From Phyllobacterium sp. 628 (lineage in GTDB: Bacteria > Pseudomonadota > Alphaproteobacteria > Rhizobiales > Rhizobiaceae): a DNA stretch of 64,000 bases. The notes under the pieces are model-generated. The model saw nothing but the letters and a program-made list of their open reading frames with translations. It made no database searches and had not been told where the DNA came from. Every line of letters begins with the position of its first letter. Position 1 is the stretch's first letter. Both the position numbers and the translations under genes were made by a program. Positions 18,021-27,781 of this stretch are shown in pieces. The stretch is taken from positions 1,371,501 through 1,435,500 of the forward strand of contig NZ_CP050301.1 of NCBI RefSeq assembly GCF_014189505.1, given 5' to 3'.

Positions 18021-18230
18021 CGACGAATCCAGTTTGCAGGCGGAATAGTGTGATCATGCGTGGATTTGGCGCATTCGCAAGCCCCAGAACGATCCTTGGG
18101 TCACATCATCGCATTGCCCTTCTCTGCCGCTTTCGTTATTGCGTCAGTGAACGCCGTTCTGGCGGTATTGTATTGCCTCAGAATCCTCAGAATGACGCCA
18201 TTCCCGAAGCGAGATGCCCAGGAGCAGCAC

Positions 18231-19130
18231 ATGACAGTGACGATTGATGGCAAGCAGATTGCCGAAGACGTGGTTTCCAAGGTCAAGGCGTCCGCCGCCG
18301 AGCTGATTGAGACCAGTGGTGTCACGCCGGGTATTGCCGTGGTCATCGTTGGTGAAGACCCGGCCAGTCAGGTCTATGTCGCATCCAAGGGACGCAAAGC
18401 CAAGGAATGTGGTTTTCATTCCGTCCAGCACACTTTGCCCGAGCAGACATCGGAAGACGATCTCGTTGCGTTGGTCGAGACGCTGAATGCTGATCCGCGC
18501 ATTCATGGCATTCTTGTCCAATTGCCATTGCCGAAGCACATTGATTCCGGCCGCATCATTCAGACCATTTCGCCCGACAAGGATGTCGACGGCTTTCATT
18601 TCATTAATGTCGGCAAGCTCGGCACGGGTGAACTGGAAACCGCGTTCGTACCCTGCACGCCAGAAGGCTCCATGCTCCTGATCGACCGGGTTCGGGGCCG
18701 TGATCTATCGGGACTGAACGCGGTGGTTGTCGGACGCTCAAACATCGTTGGCAAGCCGATGTTCAACCTGCTGCTTGCGCATAATGCCACCGTTACCATC
18801 GCGCACAGCAAGACCAAGGATCTCCCCGGCCTTTGCCGCAACGCGGATATTCTGGTTGCGGCCGTTGGCCGTCCGCAGATGATCAAGGCAGATTGGGTGA
18901 AGCCCGGTGCAACGGTCATTGATGTCGGCATCAACCGCATTCCGGCGCCGGAGCGCGGGGAGGGTAAGACACGCCTCGTTGGCGACGTTGATTTTGGCGA
19001 TGTTGCGCCTGTTGCCGGTGCCTTGACTCCCGTCCCCGGTGGCGTCGGCCCGATGACGATTGCCATGTTGATGGCCAATACACTTGTCGCTGCCCATCGC
19101 AGCGTCGGAAAAACCCCGCCGCGTTTCTGA
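18231..19130 (+). CDS. folD: Bifunctional methylenetetrahydrofolate dehydrogenase/cyclohydrolase
   Basis: FolD (299 residues) interconverts 5,10-methylene-, methenyl- and 10-formyl-THF using NADP. It contains the catalytic [13 protein letters not shown], the substrate loop [21 protein letters not shown], the Rossmann-type [11 protein letters not shown] and the signature [14 protein letters not shown]. The ATG at 18231 follows an AGGAGCAG ribosome site; in-frame upstream codons are not FolD-like. It is divergent from soxB, whose reaction produces methylene-THF. Confidence 0.97.
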   Translation: MTVTIDGKQIAEDVVSKVKASAAELIETSGVTPGIAVVIVGEDPASQVYVASKGRKAKECGFHSVQHTLPEQTSEDDLVALVETLNADPRIHGILVQLPLPKHIDSGRIIQTISPDKDVDGFHFINVGKLGTGELETAFVPCTPEGSMLLIDRVRGRDLSGLNAVVVGRSNIVGKPMFNLLLAHNATVTIAHSKTKDLPGLCRNADILVAAVGRPQMIKADWVKPGATVIDVGINRIPAPERGEGKTRLVGDVDFGDVAPVAGALTPVPGGVGPMTIAMLMANTLVAAHRSVGKTPPRF

Positions 19131-19167
19131 TTTACGGATTTGCAAAAGGATTGTCGTAGAAAAGCAC

Positions 19168-20130
19168 ATGCCCGAAGCCCTTAAGGTCGGCAGAACCTTT
19201 ACTTTTCTGCTCGTCGACAAATTCCCGATGTTCAGCCTTGCCGCTGCGATCGACACAATGCGCACGGCCAACCGTATGGCCGAAGAGCAGTTCTATTCGT
19301 GGGTCATCGTGTCAGCGACTGGAGAGGCGGTCACCGCCTCGAATGGCTTACAGATCAATGTGCAATATTCTTTAGCTGAATTGCCCGCCTCCGATATTGT
19401 CTTCATCTGTGCCGGTTTGACAACGGAGTTCGCGGAAAAACCAAAGGTTATCGCGACCCTGCGCAATCTGGGGCGACGCGGTGCTGCGCTGGGTGGTCTC
19501 AATGTCGGCAGCTATATCCTCGCCGAGGCCGGCCAGCTGGAAGGGCATCGCTGTACGATCCATTGGGAAAACCGGGCGGGCTTTCAGGAGCGGTTTCCAC
19601 AAATCGATTGCACCGGCAATGTATTCGAGATTGACCGCAAGCGTTACACCTGCGCGGGCGGCACGACATCAATCGATCTGATGCTGGAAATCATCCGGCA
19701 GGATTTTGATCCCGGCCTTGCCAATGAGGTTGCCAACCAGTTCCACCACGAGCGCATCCGCTCGCAAACGGACCGTCAGCGTATCGGCCCGGAACGCGAC
19801 CTCACCGGAAAATCGGAAAAGCTGCGCAAGATCGTCGAGTTGATGGCCGATAATCTCGAACAGCCTAAATCGGCTGTACGACTGGCAAAAGCAGTAGGCC
19901 TTTCGGTTCGGCAGGTTGAGCGACTGTTTTTGCGCCATCTGAACATGACACCGGGCCGCTATTACATGAACCTGCGGCTCGAACGCGCGCGGGAATTGCT
20001 GCGGCAAACCCACTCGCCGATTCTGGACGTGGCACTGGCGACAGGCTTCACGTCTCATTCGTACTTCGCCCAGAGCTACCGGGCACAGTTCGGACGCTCA
20101 CCTTCCGATGAGCGCCGTACCACCTATTGA
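19168..20130 (+). CDS. GlxA/GbdR-type AraC-family transcriptional regulator
   Basis: The 320-residue regulator combines an N-terminal DJ-1/PfpI-like ligand domain (about 10-180, with GLNVGSYILAEAG at the nucleophile-elbow position) and a C-terminal AraC-type double helix-turn-helix (about 220-318: AVRLAKAVGLSVRQVERLF, LDVALATGFTSHSYFAQSYR). This architecture is shared with GbdR, ArgR and CdhR, which sense glycine betaine, arginine or carnitine. Next to soxB and folD, a betaine/dimethylglycine/sarcosine signal is the best guess. The stop codon directly abuts the stop of convergent edd. Confidence 0.88.
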   Translation: MPEALKVGRTFTFLLVDKFPMFSLAAAIDTMRTANRMAEEQFYSWVIVSATGEAVTASNGLQINVQYSLAELPASDIVFICAGLTTEFAEKPKVIATLRNLGRRGAALGGLNVGSYILAEAGQLEGHRCTIHWENRAGFQERFPQIDCTGNVFEIDRKRYTCAGGTTSIDLMLEIIRQDFDPGLANEVANQFHHERIRSQTDRQRIGPERDLTGKSEKLRKIVELMADNLEQPKSAVRLAKAVGLSVRQVERLFLRHLNMTPGRYYMNLRLERARELLRQTHSPILDVALATGFTSHSYFAQSYRAQFGRSPSDERRTTY

Positions 20131-21948
20131 TCAGCTAAATACCGATGCGCCTTCATCGGCACGGCCGACGACGTTGCGGAATGCTGCGAACAACTCTCGG
20201 CCCATGCCATAGCTGTTACGGCTGAGATCAACGACAGGGTCAGGACGTGCAGCAAGTACCTCCGGGTCTTCCAGCACGTCAAGCGTGCCGATTTCCGCAT
20301 CCAGCCGAATGATATCGCCATCGCGAATTTTGGCGATAATGCCGCCGCTCAATGCTTCCGGGGTCACATGGATCGCCGCAGGTACTTTGCCCGAAGCGCC
20401 GGACATGCGCCCGTCTGTGACCAGCGCAACCATGTGGCCGCGATCCTGCAACACGCCGAGCGGCGGTGTCAGTTTGTGCAGTTCCGGCATACCATTGGCC
20501 TTCGGCCCCTGGAAACGGACCACAGCGACAAAATCACGATCGAGTTTTCCGGCCTTGAAGGCATCCTGCAGCGCTGCCTGACTGTCGAAAACAATGGCAG
20601 GCGCTTCGATGATGCGCCGCTCCGGCTTCACAGCGGAAGTTTTGATAACGGCCGTGCCAAGGTTGCCCTTGAGCATCTTCAGTCCGCCAGTTGCCTGAAA
20701 AGGCTCCTTGACCGTTGAGAGCACTTTCTTGTCGGCACTTTCTGACGGGATGGGATCGCGCTGCACGGTGCCATTTTCGCCGAGCTTGACCTCGATCGTA
20801 TAGGCACGCAGGCCTTCACCCCAGACCGTTTTGACATCTTCATGCAAAAGGCCGGAATCGAGCAATTCACGGATAATATAGCCCATGCCGCCAGCGGCAT
20901 GAAAATGGTTCACGTCGGCAAGGCCGTTCGGATAAACCCGGGCAAGCAGGGGAACCACATCGGAAAGATCGGAAATATCCTGCCATGTCAGCTTGATGCC
21001 AGCGGCAGCAGCCATCGCTACGAGGTGCATTGTATGGTTGGTCGAGCCACCCGTTGCGTGCAGGCCGATGACACCGTTGACGATGGTTTTTTCGTCAATC
21101 ATTTCGCCGACGGGCGTATATTCATTACCAAGCGCTGTGATAGCGAGCGCGCGCTTCGCTGCTTCGCGTGTCAGTGCATCGCGCAACGGCGTGCCGGGAT
21201 TGATGAAGGAAGAGCCTGGTGTGTGCAGGCCCATGATTTCCATCAGCATCTGGTTGGAATTGGCAGTACCATAAAAGGTGCATGTGCCGGGACCATGATA
21301 GGATTTGGATTCCGACTCCAGAAGCTTGTCGCGGCCAACTTTGCCTTCCGCATAGAGCTGGCGTGTTTTCGCTTTCTCGTCGTTTGGAAGCCCGGTCGTC
21401 ATTGGCCCCGCCGGTATGAAAACCGCCGGGAGATGGCCGAAGGTCAAGGCACCGATGACGAGGCCGGGTACGATTTTGTCACAGACGCCGAGATAGATCG
21501 CTGCGTCAAACATATCATGCGAGAGGCCGACAGCCGTTGCCATGGCGATGACGTCGCGGGAGAACAGCGACAGATCCATACCCGGCTGCCCTTGCGTAAC
21601 GCCATCGCACATGGCGGGTACACCGCCGGCAACCTGCGCAACACCGCCAGCTTCGTTAATGGCAGCCTTGATCAGTTGCGGGTAGGTTTCAAACGGCTGA
21701 TGCGCCGAAAGCATGTCATTGTAGGACGTGATGATACCGATATTGGCCAGCACATCGCCCGCCAAGGCTGCCTTGTCGGAAGGTCCGCAAGCGGCAAACC
21801 CATGGGCAAGATTGGCACAGGCGAGGGCCGAGCGTTTTGGCTTATGGGAAGCGGCCTCACGCAAGCGGTCGAGATAGACATCGCGGGTCGGTATCGACCT
21901 CTCACGAATACGGTTGGTAATGCTTTTGACCCTTTGCAGGACGGTCAT
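20131..21948 (-). CDS. edd: Phosphogluconate dehydratase
   Basis: Edd (605 residues) dehydrates 6-phosphogluconate to KDPG, the first committed step of the Entner-Doudoroff pathway. It has the IlvD/Edd Fe-S architecture: [26 protein letters not shown] and [13 protein letters not shown] supply the cluster cysteines, and [18 protein letters not shown] marks the C-terminal part. GAGAGAACC precedes the ATG. It closes the zwf-pgl-edd operon, 11 bp after pgl. KDPG aldolase (eda) is not in the window. Confidence 0.97.
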   Translation of the reverse strand: MTVLQRVKSITNRIRERSIPTRDVYLDRLREAASHKPKRSALACANLAHGFAACGPSDKAALAGDVLANIGIITSYNDMLSAHQPFETYPQLIKAAINEAGGVAQVAGGVPAMCDGVTQGQPGMDLSLFSRDVIAMATAVGLSHDMFDAAIYLGVCDKIVPGLVIGALTFGHLPAVFIPAGPMTTGLPNDEKAKTRQLYAEGKVGRDKLLESESKSYHGPGTCTFYGTANSNQMLMEIMGLHTPGSSFINPGTPLRDALTREAAKRALAITALGNEYTPVGEMIDEKTIVNGVIGLHATGGSTNHTMHLVAMAAAAGIKLTWQDISDLSDVVPLLARVYPNGLADVNHFHAAGGMGYIIRELLDSGLLHEDVKTVWGEGLRAYTIEVKLGENGTVQRDPIPSESADKKVLSTVKEPFQATGGLKMLKGNLGTAVIKTSAVKPERRIIEAPAIVFDSQAALQDAFKAGKLDRDFVAVVRFQGPKANGMPELHKLTPPLGVLQDRGHMVALVTDGRMSGASGKVPAAIHVTPEALSGGIIAKIRDGDIIRLDAEIGTLDVLEDPEVLAARPDPVVDLSRNSYGMGRELFAAFRNVVGRADEGASVFS

Positions 21949-21959
21949 TGGTTCTCTCC

Positions 21960-22679
21960 TTATGGAGCCCAGAAAATTTCCAGATTGATTGGCTGATGGC
22001 GCAGAACTGCGCGGATTGGCATGTCGGTGATAGCGCCATCGCCAAGCGCTTTCTCCAGCACGGCCTTTTTACTGTCGCCTTCGATATGCAGCACAACAAA
22101 GCGGGACTTGACGATGACAGGCAGTGTCAATGTCAGGCGTGGCTCGCCAGCGCCTTCTGCCTGCATCGGCAGCACGAGGGCGGGTTGATCGGTCGAAATC
22201 GCATCAGCAAGGCGGTCGCCGCCGGGGAAGAACGATGCCGTATGGCCGTCGCCGCCCATGCCAAGAATAACAACGTCAAAGGGTTCGCTGAGCTTTGCGA
22301 TGGTACCAGCCGCCGATTTCGCAGCCTCATCAGCATTTGCTGCCGCATTGTAGAGGCCGACAAAGTTGGCCTCGGCAGCCGCGTTCTGCAGCAACAGGTC
22401 TGTGACGAGCTTTTGATTGGAACGCTCATTGTCCGGGGGCACCAAACGCTCGTCTACCAGCGTGACGGTGATCTTGCTCCAAGGCAGGTTTTTGACTGAC
22501 AGTGCCTTAAAAAAGCGGGCAGGGGTTGTTCCGCCCGATACAGCCAGCACTGCCGTGCCACGGGCATCGCACGCCGCTTGCAGGTGCTCGGAAACGCTCG
22601 TTGCCAGAGCTTCAGCAAGAGCATTTCCATCGGCGAAACTGTTCAATGTCTGTTGCATGACCATTTCCCGTGCAATCAT
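21960..22679 (-). CDS. pgl: 6-phosphogluconolactonase
   Basis: The roughly 239-residue enzyme hydrolyses 6-phosphogluconolactone. [36 protein letters not shown] and [18 protein letters not shown] are diagnostic of the DevB/NagB-like Pgl family. The ATG at 22679 overlaps the zwf stop (ATGA), giving translational coupling; starts at 22664 or 22658 are also plausible and match the family length better. It is the middle gene of zwf-pgl-edd. Confidence 0.95.
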   Translation of the reverse strand: MIAREMVMQQTLNSFADGNALAEALATSVSEHLQAACDARGTAVLAVSGGTTPARFFKALSVKNLPWSKITVTLVDERLVPPDNERSNQKLVTDLLLQNAAAEANFVGLYNAAANADEAAKSAAGTIAKLSEPFDVVILGMGGDGHTASFFPGGDRLADAISTDQPALVLPMQAEGAGEPRLTLTLPVIVKSRFVVLHIEGDSKKAVLEKALGDGAITDMPIRAVLRHQPINLEIFWAP

Positions 22680-24145
22680 GTTTCGTGCCAGGTGCGTCCG
22701 TCGCGTTCGATCAGGGCGATGGCTGCCGACGGTCCCCACGTTCCGGCCGTGTAGCCTGCGGCAGGTTGTTCGTTGTCTGTCCAGGCTTTGAGGATCGGAT
22801 CAACCCAGCGCCATGCAGCCACCACTTCGTCGCGGCGCATGAACAGCGTCTGGTTGCCGCGAACCACGTCCATGAGGAGGCGCTCGTAGGCGTCAGGACT
22901 GCGCACCTGAAACGACTCGGCAAAGCTCATGTCGAGCGGCACATGGCGCAGTCGCATGCCACCCGGACCCGGATCCTTGATCATCATCCACTGCTTGACA
23001 CCTTCATCCGGCTGCAGGCGGATAACCAGCTGGTTGGCGACAACCCGGCCCGCCGTTTCACCAAAGATCGAGTGCGGAATGGGCTTGAAGGAAACAACAA
23101 TTTCCGAAGCGCGCGTTGCAAGGCGTTTGCCGGTGCGAAGATAGAAAGGCACACCCGCCCAGCGCCAATTGGCAATTTCCGCCTTGATGGCGACAAAGGT
23201 TTCGGTGTTGCTCTTGCCGCCGAGTTCTTCCTGATAACCCTTAACCGGACCACCGGCCGATGCACCGGCACGATATTGGCCCCGAACAGTCAGCTCTTCC
23301 GCATTCTTGGCGTCGATGCGGGCGAGTGAACGCAACACCTTCAGTTTTTCGTCGCGAACGGCATCGGCATCCATGGACGCTGGCGGCTCCATGGCGACGA
23401 GGCACAGGAGTTGCAGCATATGATTCTGTACCATGTCGCGCAGTGCACCTGCCGTATCGTAATAACCGGCGCGGCCTTCGAGGCCGACAGCTTCGGCAAC
23501 CGTTATCTGCACATGATCGATATGAGCCGAATTCCACAGCGGCTCATACAACGCGTTGGCGAAACGCAGTGCCATCAAGTTCTGTACAGTTTCCTTGCCG
23601 AGATAGTGATCGATACGGAAAATCTGCTGTTCATTGAACACACTGCCGATCGTGTCATTCAGCGCGATGGCTGATTTCAGATCGCGGCCAATCGGCTTCT
23701 CGACGATGATGCGGGTCTGATCGGTGATCAGGTCATATTTCTTCAGGCGGCTGGCAATATCGCCAAAGAGGCTAGGGCTGACCGCCAGATAAAAGGCCCG
23801 GATTTTCTGTGACGCGTCACCAACCTGCGCTTTGAGTTCATCCCAGCCGTTTTCCGATGTCGCATCAACGGCGATATAGGACAAGCGGCTCAGAAACTGC
23901 TCGACCTGCTTTTTGTCGATTTCTTCCGGCTTGACGTGTTCCTTGATCGCAGCTTCTGCAAACTTGCGATAATCGGCGTCGGGCATGGCTGAACGGGATG
24001 CGCCGATGATACGGGTTGGTTCGGAAAGCTGGCCGTCCCTCTGACGCTGGTAAAGCGCCGGTATCAGCTTGCGTTCGGCAAGATCGCCGCTGCCGCCAAA
24101 TACGATGCAGTCAAAGGGTTCAACCGGGATGATCTGACTTGTCAT
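22676..24145 (-). CDS. zwf: Glucose-6-phosphate 1-dehydrogenase
   Basis: Zwf (489 residues) oxidises glucose-6-phosphate to 6-phosphogluconolactone with NADP. The nucleotide-binding GGSGDLAERKLIPALY is near residue 17 and the active-site signature RIDHYLGKETVQN near residue 190. It heads the minus-strand operon zwf-pgl-edd, feeding the Entner-Doudoroff route. The 157-bp gap to the divergent aldehyde dehydrogenase gene holds an AT-rich ATTATATAATCTAATCGATT stretch (24192-24211) that may contain the promoter. Confidence 0.98.
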   Translation of the reverse strand: MTSQIIPVEPFDCIVFGGSGDLAERKLIPALYQRQRDGQLSEPTRIIGASRSAMPDADYRKFAEAAIKEHVKPEEIDKKQVEQFLSRLSYIAVDATSENGWDELKAQVGDASQKIRAFYLAVSPSLFGDIASRLKKYDLITDQTRIIVEKPIGRDLKSAIALNDTIGSVFNEQQIFRIDHYLGKETVQNLMALRFANALYEPLWNSAHIDHVQITVAEAVGLEGRAGYYDTAGALRDMVQNHMLQLLCLVAMEPPASMDADAVRDEKLKVLRSLARIDAKNAEELTVRGQYRAGASAGGPVKGYQEELGGKSNTETFVAIKAEIANWRWAGVPFYLRTGKRLATRASEIVVSFKPIPHSIFGETAGRVVANQLVIRLQPDEGVKQWMMIKDPGPGGMRLRHVPLDMSFAESFQVRSPDAYERLLMDVVRGNQTLFMRRDEVVAAWRWVDPILKAWTDNEQPAAGYTAGTWGPSAAIALIERDGRTWHET

Positions 24146-24302
24146 AAGATGAGTCTCGCTATGCCAAAATTACGCGTTCGCAGATGTCGGATTATATAAT
24201 CTAATCGATTTAAAAAGACCAGTCCTGATCAAGCTTCTGCGTCAAAATGCATTCCCAAGACGGTCTAATTCCAATACGATTGCCACAAAGCAGGAAGCAA
24301 TC

Positions 24303-25778
24303 ATGGATCAGAATCTCTCCCGAATCGTCGCCCAGGACAAGAATTTCCTGAATATTGTCAATGGCCGACGCGTTCCGGCACTGTCGCAGGAAACGATCAC
24401 TGTTTTGTGTCCGTCCGATGGTCTGCCGTTCGCCACCATTCCGGCGGGCAATACTGACGATGTGGATCGTGCAGTGAAGGCCGCACGCGAGGCCTTTGAG
24501 CACGGGCCCTGGAGCCGTATGCCGGCATTCGAACGTGGCCGTCTGCTGACAAGGCTTGGCCAACTCGTTGAAGAACATGGCGATGAGCTTGCGGCGCTGG
24601 AATCACGCGATACGGGCAAACCTGTTCGTCAGGGCAAGGCAGATGTCGCGGCAACCATGCGTTATTACGAGTTCTATGGCGGCGCGGGTGACAAGATTCA
24701 TGGCGATACGATTCCATTTCTCGAAGGGTTCACCGCGCTGACGCTGCGCGAGCCGCACGGCGTGGTCGCTGGCATTATTCCGTGGAACTATCCAATGCAG
24801 ATCATGGCGCGTGTGGTCGGTGCAGCGCTGGCCATGGGCAACACCCTGGTGATCAAGCCCGCAGAAGACGCCTCGCTTTCAACCATTCGTATCGGCGAAC
24901 TTGCTATTGAAGCAGGCTTTCCCGACGGAGTTCTGAATGTCATTACCGGCTATGGCCGCGAAGCCGGCGCGGCGCTCTCGGCGCATCCCGATATTGATTA
25001 TGTCACGTTCACGGGCTCAACAGTAACCGGCACAGCCATCCAACAGGCCGCTGCCACCAACAATCGCGGTGTCACCATGGAGCTTGGCGGCAAGTCGCCG
25101 CAAATCCTGTTCGCCGATGCCGATGTGGAGAAAGCCCTCCCGGTTCTGGTCAATGCGATCATCCAGAACGGCGGTCAGACCTGTTCGGCTGGCAGCCGCA
25201 TCCTGATTGAGCGTACCATTTACAATGATGTTGCGGCAGCGCTCGGTGAGCGCTTCAGCAAACTGGTCGCGGGGCCGCACGACATGGACCTTGACCTCGG
25301 CCCGATGGTCAATCCGGCCCAAAAGCACAAGGTTGAGAATTTCATCACCTCTGCGGCAGAAACAGGCATTGAAGTTGTTGCCCGCGGCTCCATCCACGTG
25401 GATGCGTCGGTGGATGGTTACTACGTTGCGCCGGTGCTTTTCGGAGCGGTCGACCCAGCGGCGGTGCTGGCACAGGAAGAGGTGTTTGGCCCGGTCCTGT
25501 CGCTCTTCGCCTTTGACGATGAAGCCGATGCGATCCGGCTCGCCAATGGAACTGATTATGGCCTTGTGGCGGGTATCTGGACCCGCGATGGTGCGCGCCA
25601 GCACCGTATGGCCAAGCGCGTGCGTGCCGGTCAGGTCTTCGTCAATGCCTATGGTGCTGGCGGCGGTGTGGAATTGCCCTTTGGCGGTTTCAAGAAATCC
25701 GGGCACGGACGCGAAAAAGGTTTTGAAGCGCTCTACGATATGTCCGCAACCAAGACGATTATCTTTCGTCACGATTGA
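24303..25778 (+). CDS. Aldehyde dehydrogenase family protein
   Basis: The 491-residue enzyme is an NAD(P)-dependent aldehyde dehydrogenase. Catalytic residues are visible: Asn162 in PWNYPMQ, Glu260 in MELGGKSP and Cys294 in GGQTCSAGSR. The nucleotide-binding VTFTGSTVTG spans about 234-243. Substrate is undetermined; the sequence resembles broad betaine/gamma-aminobutyraldehyde-type enzymes. An SDR gene follows 56 bp downstream on the same strand, suggesting an alcohol-to-aldehyde-to-acid pair. AGGAAGCA precedes the ATG. Confidence 0.93.
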   Translation: MDQNLSRIVAQDKNFLNIVNGRRVPALSQETITVLCPSDGLPFATIPAGNTDDVDRAVKAAREAFEHGPWSRMPAFERGRLLTRLGQLVEEHGDELAALESRDTGKPVRQGKADVAATMRYYEFYGGAGDKIHGDTIPFLEGFTALTLREPHGVVAGIIPWNYPMQIMARVVGAALAMGNTLVIKPAEDASLSTIRIGELAIEAGFPDGVLNVITGYGREAGAALSAHPDIDYVTFTGSTVTGTAIQQAAATNNRGVTMELGGKSPQILFADADVEKALPVLVNAIIQNGGQTCSAGSRILIERTIYNDVAAALGERFSKLVAGPHDMDLDLGPMVNPAQKHKVENFITSAAETGIEVVARGSIHVDASVDGYYVAPVLFGAVDPAAVLAQEEVFGPVLSLFAFDDEADAIRLANGTDYGLVAGIWTRDGARQHRMAKRVRAGQVFVNAYGAGGGVELPFGGFKKSGHGREKGFEALYDMSATKTIIFRHD

Positions 25779-25834
25779 TTGCGGCCATTCTCCAAGATCT
25801 ACCAATCAAAAATCAGCAAGCATGAGGAAAAGAC

Positions 25835-26584
25835 ATGACCCGTTTGGCAGGCAAGACAGCGATCATCACCGGCGCAGCATCTGGTTTCGGCGAGGGGATG
25901 GCCAAGCGTTTTGCCGAAGAGGGGGCGAATGTTGTCGTGGCTGATCTCAATCACAAAGGTGCAGAGACAGTCGCTGCAGCCATCGGTGAAAAGGCGATTG
26001 CGATAGAAGTGGATGTGTCGCGCAAGCATGACGTGGATGCCATGGTTGCCGCAGCGATGGATACGTTCGGCCGGGTTGATATCATGATCAACAATGCCGG
26101 ATTTACGCACCGCAATGGTTCGATGTTGGACGTTGACGAGAATACATTCGATTTGATCACTGCCGTAAATATGAAGGCGATCTATTACGCCGCGCTGGCG
26201 GTTATCCCGATTATGGAAATGCAGGGCGGCGGCTCTATCATCACGACGGCCTCGACAGCGGGACTACGCCCGCGTCCGGGCCTCACCTGGTACAATGCAT
26301 CGAAGGGCTGGGCAATCACGGCGACCAAATCCATGGCGGTCGAGTTGGCGCCGAAGAACATCCGGGTCAATTGCCTGTGCCCTGTGGCGGGTGAAACCGG
26401 CATGCTCAGCCTTTTCATGGGCGAGGATACCCCGGAAAAGCGCGCGCAGTTCAAAGCGTCGATTCCGCTGGGCCGTCTTTCAACGCCGCTCGACATTGCC
26501 AATGCTGCATTGTGGCTGGCGTCCGATGAAGCCGGGTTCATCACGGGCGTGGCGCTGGAAGTGGATGGCGGGCGCTGTATTTAG
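25835..26584 (+). CDS. Short-chain dehydrogenase/reductase
   Basis: The 249-residue classical SDR binds NAD(P) through TGAASGFGEG (residues 12-21), with NNAG at 87-90 and the catalytic pair Tyr153/Lys157 in YNASK. It resembles glucose-1-dehydrogenase/3-oxoacyl-ACP reductase-like enzymes, with the usual EVDGGR C-terminus. Substrate unknown. It probably shares a transcript with the upstream aldehyde dehydrogenase. A palindromic repeat begins 17 bp after the stop. Confidence 0.92.
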   Translation: MTRLAGKTAIITGAASGFGEGMAKRFAEEGANVVVADLNHKGAETVAAAIGEKAIAIEVDVSRKHDVDAMVAAAMDTFGRVDIMINNAGFTHRNGSMLDVDENTFDLITAVNMKAIYYAALAVIPIMEMQGGGSIITTASTAGLRPRPGLTWYNASKGWAITATKSMAVELAPKNIRVNCLCPVAGETGMLSLFMGEDTPEKRAQFKASIPLGRLSTPLDIANAALWLASDEAGFITGVALEVDGGRCI

Positions 26585-26601
26585 AACGCTGCATTCCTCT
26601 G

Positions 26602-26724
26602 GTGCGTGGTTCGACAAGCTCACCATGAGGGAGAGTGAGGATTGCGGGGAGCTATATTTTGCAATATTTCCGGTTAGCTTTACAGCACCACTCTCCCTCA
26701 TGGTGAGCTTGTCGAACCACGCAC
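26602..26724. repeat. Palindromic intergenic repeat, copy 1
   Basis: A perfect 36-bp inverted repeat (26602-26637 with 26689-26724) flanks a 51-bp centre. The arms begin GTGCGTGGTTCGACAAGCTC. Copies 2 (32780-32900) and 3 (59665-59794) are in this window. The centre is closely similar to copy 3 and different from copy 2. It has no coding capacity of note and behaves like a REP/MITE-type element; it would fold into a long RNA hairpin. Confidence 0.9.
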
Positions 26725-26879
26725 AATCGTCTTGCAGACAAAATGTAAATCACACGATTTTGTCTTGAAACAAGCCCCTATCGGCCTACATCCAATGTGC
26801 CGTCCAATTTCCCCCAATGGTTGTGTCTGGCTGATCGAATCCCGGTTGGCGGGCCAACTCATCTTTCAAGGACATCATC

Positions 26880-27722
26880 ATGACAACGAAACCTGTCTGG
26901 TTCATCACGGGCTGTTCAACCGGTTTTGGCCGCGAACTTGCGCGTCATACGCTTGAACTCGGTTATCCCACCGTCATCACGGCGCGCAATACAGCGCAAA
27001 TCGAAGATCTGGCCAAGGGCCATGAAGACAATGCTCTCGTTCTCAAGCTTGACGTGACCAAGCCCGACGAGATCGCAAGTGCCGTCAAAGCCGCCGAGGC
27101 TCGCTTTGGCCGGATCGACGTCCTCGTCAATAATGCCGGTATCGGTTACTTCGGGTCGATTGAAGAAAGCGATATGGATGAAGTACGCAAAATGTTCGAG
27201 ATCAATGTCTGGGGCCTCGTCAACATGACCCGGGCGACCTTGCCGATCATGCGCAAACAACGTTCAGGTACGGTCGTCAACATCTCGTCCATCGGCGGTC
27301 TTGTAGCCAATTCGGCCGTGAGCTTTTACAACGCTACCAAGTTCAGCGTCGAAGCGCTTTCGGAAGCCCTGTCGAAAGAAGCCGCCCACCTCGGCATTAA
27401 GGTTCTGATCGTCGAACCAAGCGGCTTCCGCACCGATTGGGCGGGCCGCTCTGCCAATGAAGCACCCAAAACCATCGAAGATTATCGCGAAACGTCGGAT
27501 CAGCGTGCACAGCAGATCCGCGATTCCAGCGGTAATCAGCCGGGTGACCCGGTGCGGGCCGTGAAAGCGATCGTTCAAGCTGTTGAAGCGGAAAAACCAC
27601 CGCTGCGTCTGTTGCTTGGCAAAGCCGCACTGGCTGGTGCCCGCAACAAGATCACCGAACTGCAGCGGGATTTCGATGCATGGGCAGATGTAACTGAAGG
27701 TGCAGATGCACCAAAAGCCTGA
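26880..27722 (+). CDS. Short-chain dehydrogenase/reductase
   Basis: The 280-residue SDR has TGCSTGFGRELA (residues 10-21), NNAG near 85 and Tyr150/Lys154 in YNATK. The C-terminal extension (PPLRLLLGKAAL) places it with the extended classical SDRs annotated as retinol/sterol-like oxidoreductases; the true substrate is unknown. It is separated from the preceding SDR by 295 bp including the palindromic repeat, so it is likely a separate transcription unit. AAGGACATC precedes the ATG. Confidence 0.9.
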   Translation: MTTKPVWFITGCSTGFGRELARHTLELGYPTVITARNTAQIEDLAKGHEDNALVLKLDVTKPDEIASAVKAAEARFGRIDVLVNNAGIGYFGSIEESDMDEVRKMFEINVWGLVNMTRATLPIMRKQRSGTVVNISSIGGLVANSAVSFYNATKFSVEALSEALSKEAAHLGIKVLIVEPSGFRTDWAGRSANEAPKTIEDYRETSDQRAQQIRDSSGNQPGDPVRAVKAIVQAVEAEKPPLRLLLGKAALAGARNKITELQRDFDAWADVTEGADAPKA

Positions 27723-27744
27723 TTGCTTTTGATCAAATGAAAAT

Positions 27745-27766
27745 GGCCGGCATTGCCGGCCCTTTT
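27745..27766. terminator. Bidirectional terminator between SDR and pitA
   Basis: GGCCGGC (27745-27751) pairs with GCCGGCC (27755-27761) around a 3-base loop. T-rich DNA follows on the plus strand (CTTTTC), and A-rich DNA precedes it (T-rich on the minus strand). It separates two convergent genes. Confidence 0.65.
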
Positions 27767-27781
27767 CATATTGTACGGCTG

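Noticed and set aside
20842..21996. Long plus-strand open frame (384 residues) opposite edd
   Set aside because: The minus-strand edd product has full family motifs; the antisense frame has no recognisable domain and no ribosome site.
24185..24215. HexR-type operator upstream of zwf
   Set aside because: The AT-rich stretch does not contain the TGTAATTAAATTACA-like palindrome expected for HexR; nothing more than a promoter-like region can be claimed.
26480..26701. Small frames with the SLMVSLSNHA peptide at 26480-26701, 32737-32934 and 59630-59917
   Set aside because: They are translations of the palindromic repeat arms, present in every copy and in both orientations; not proteins.
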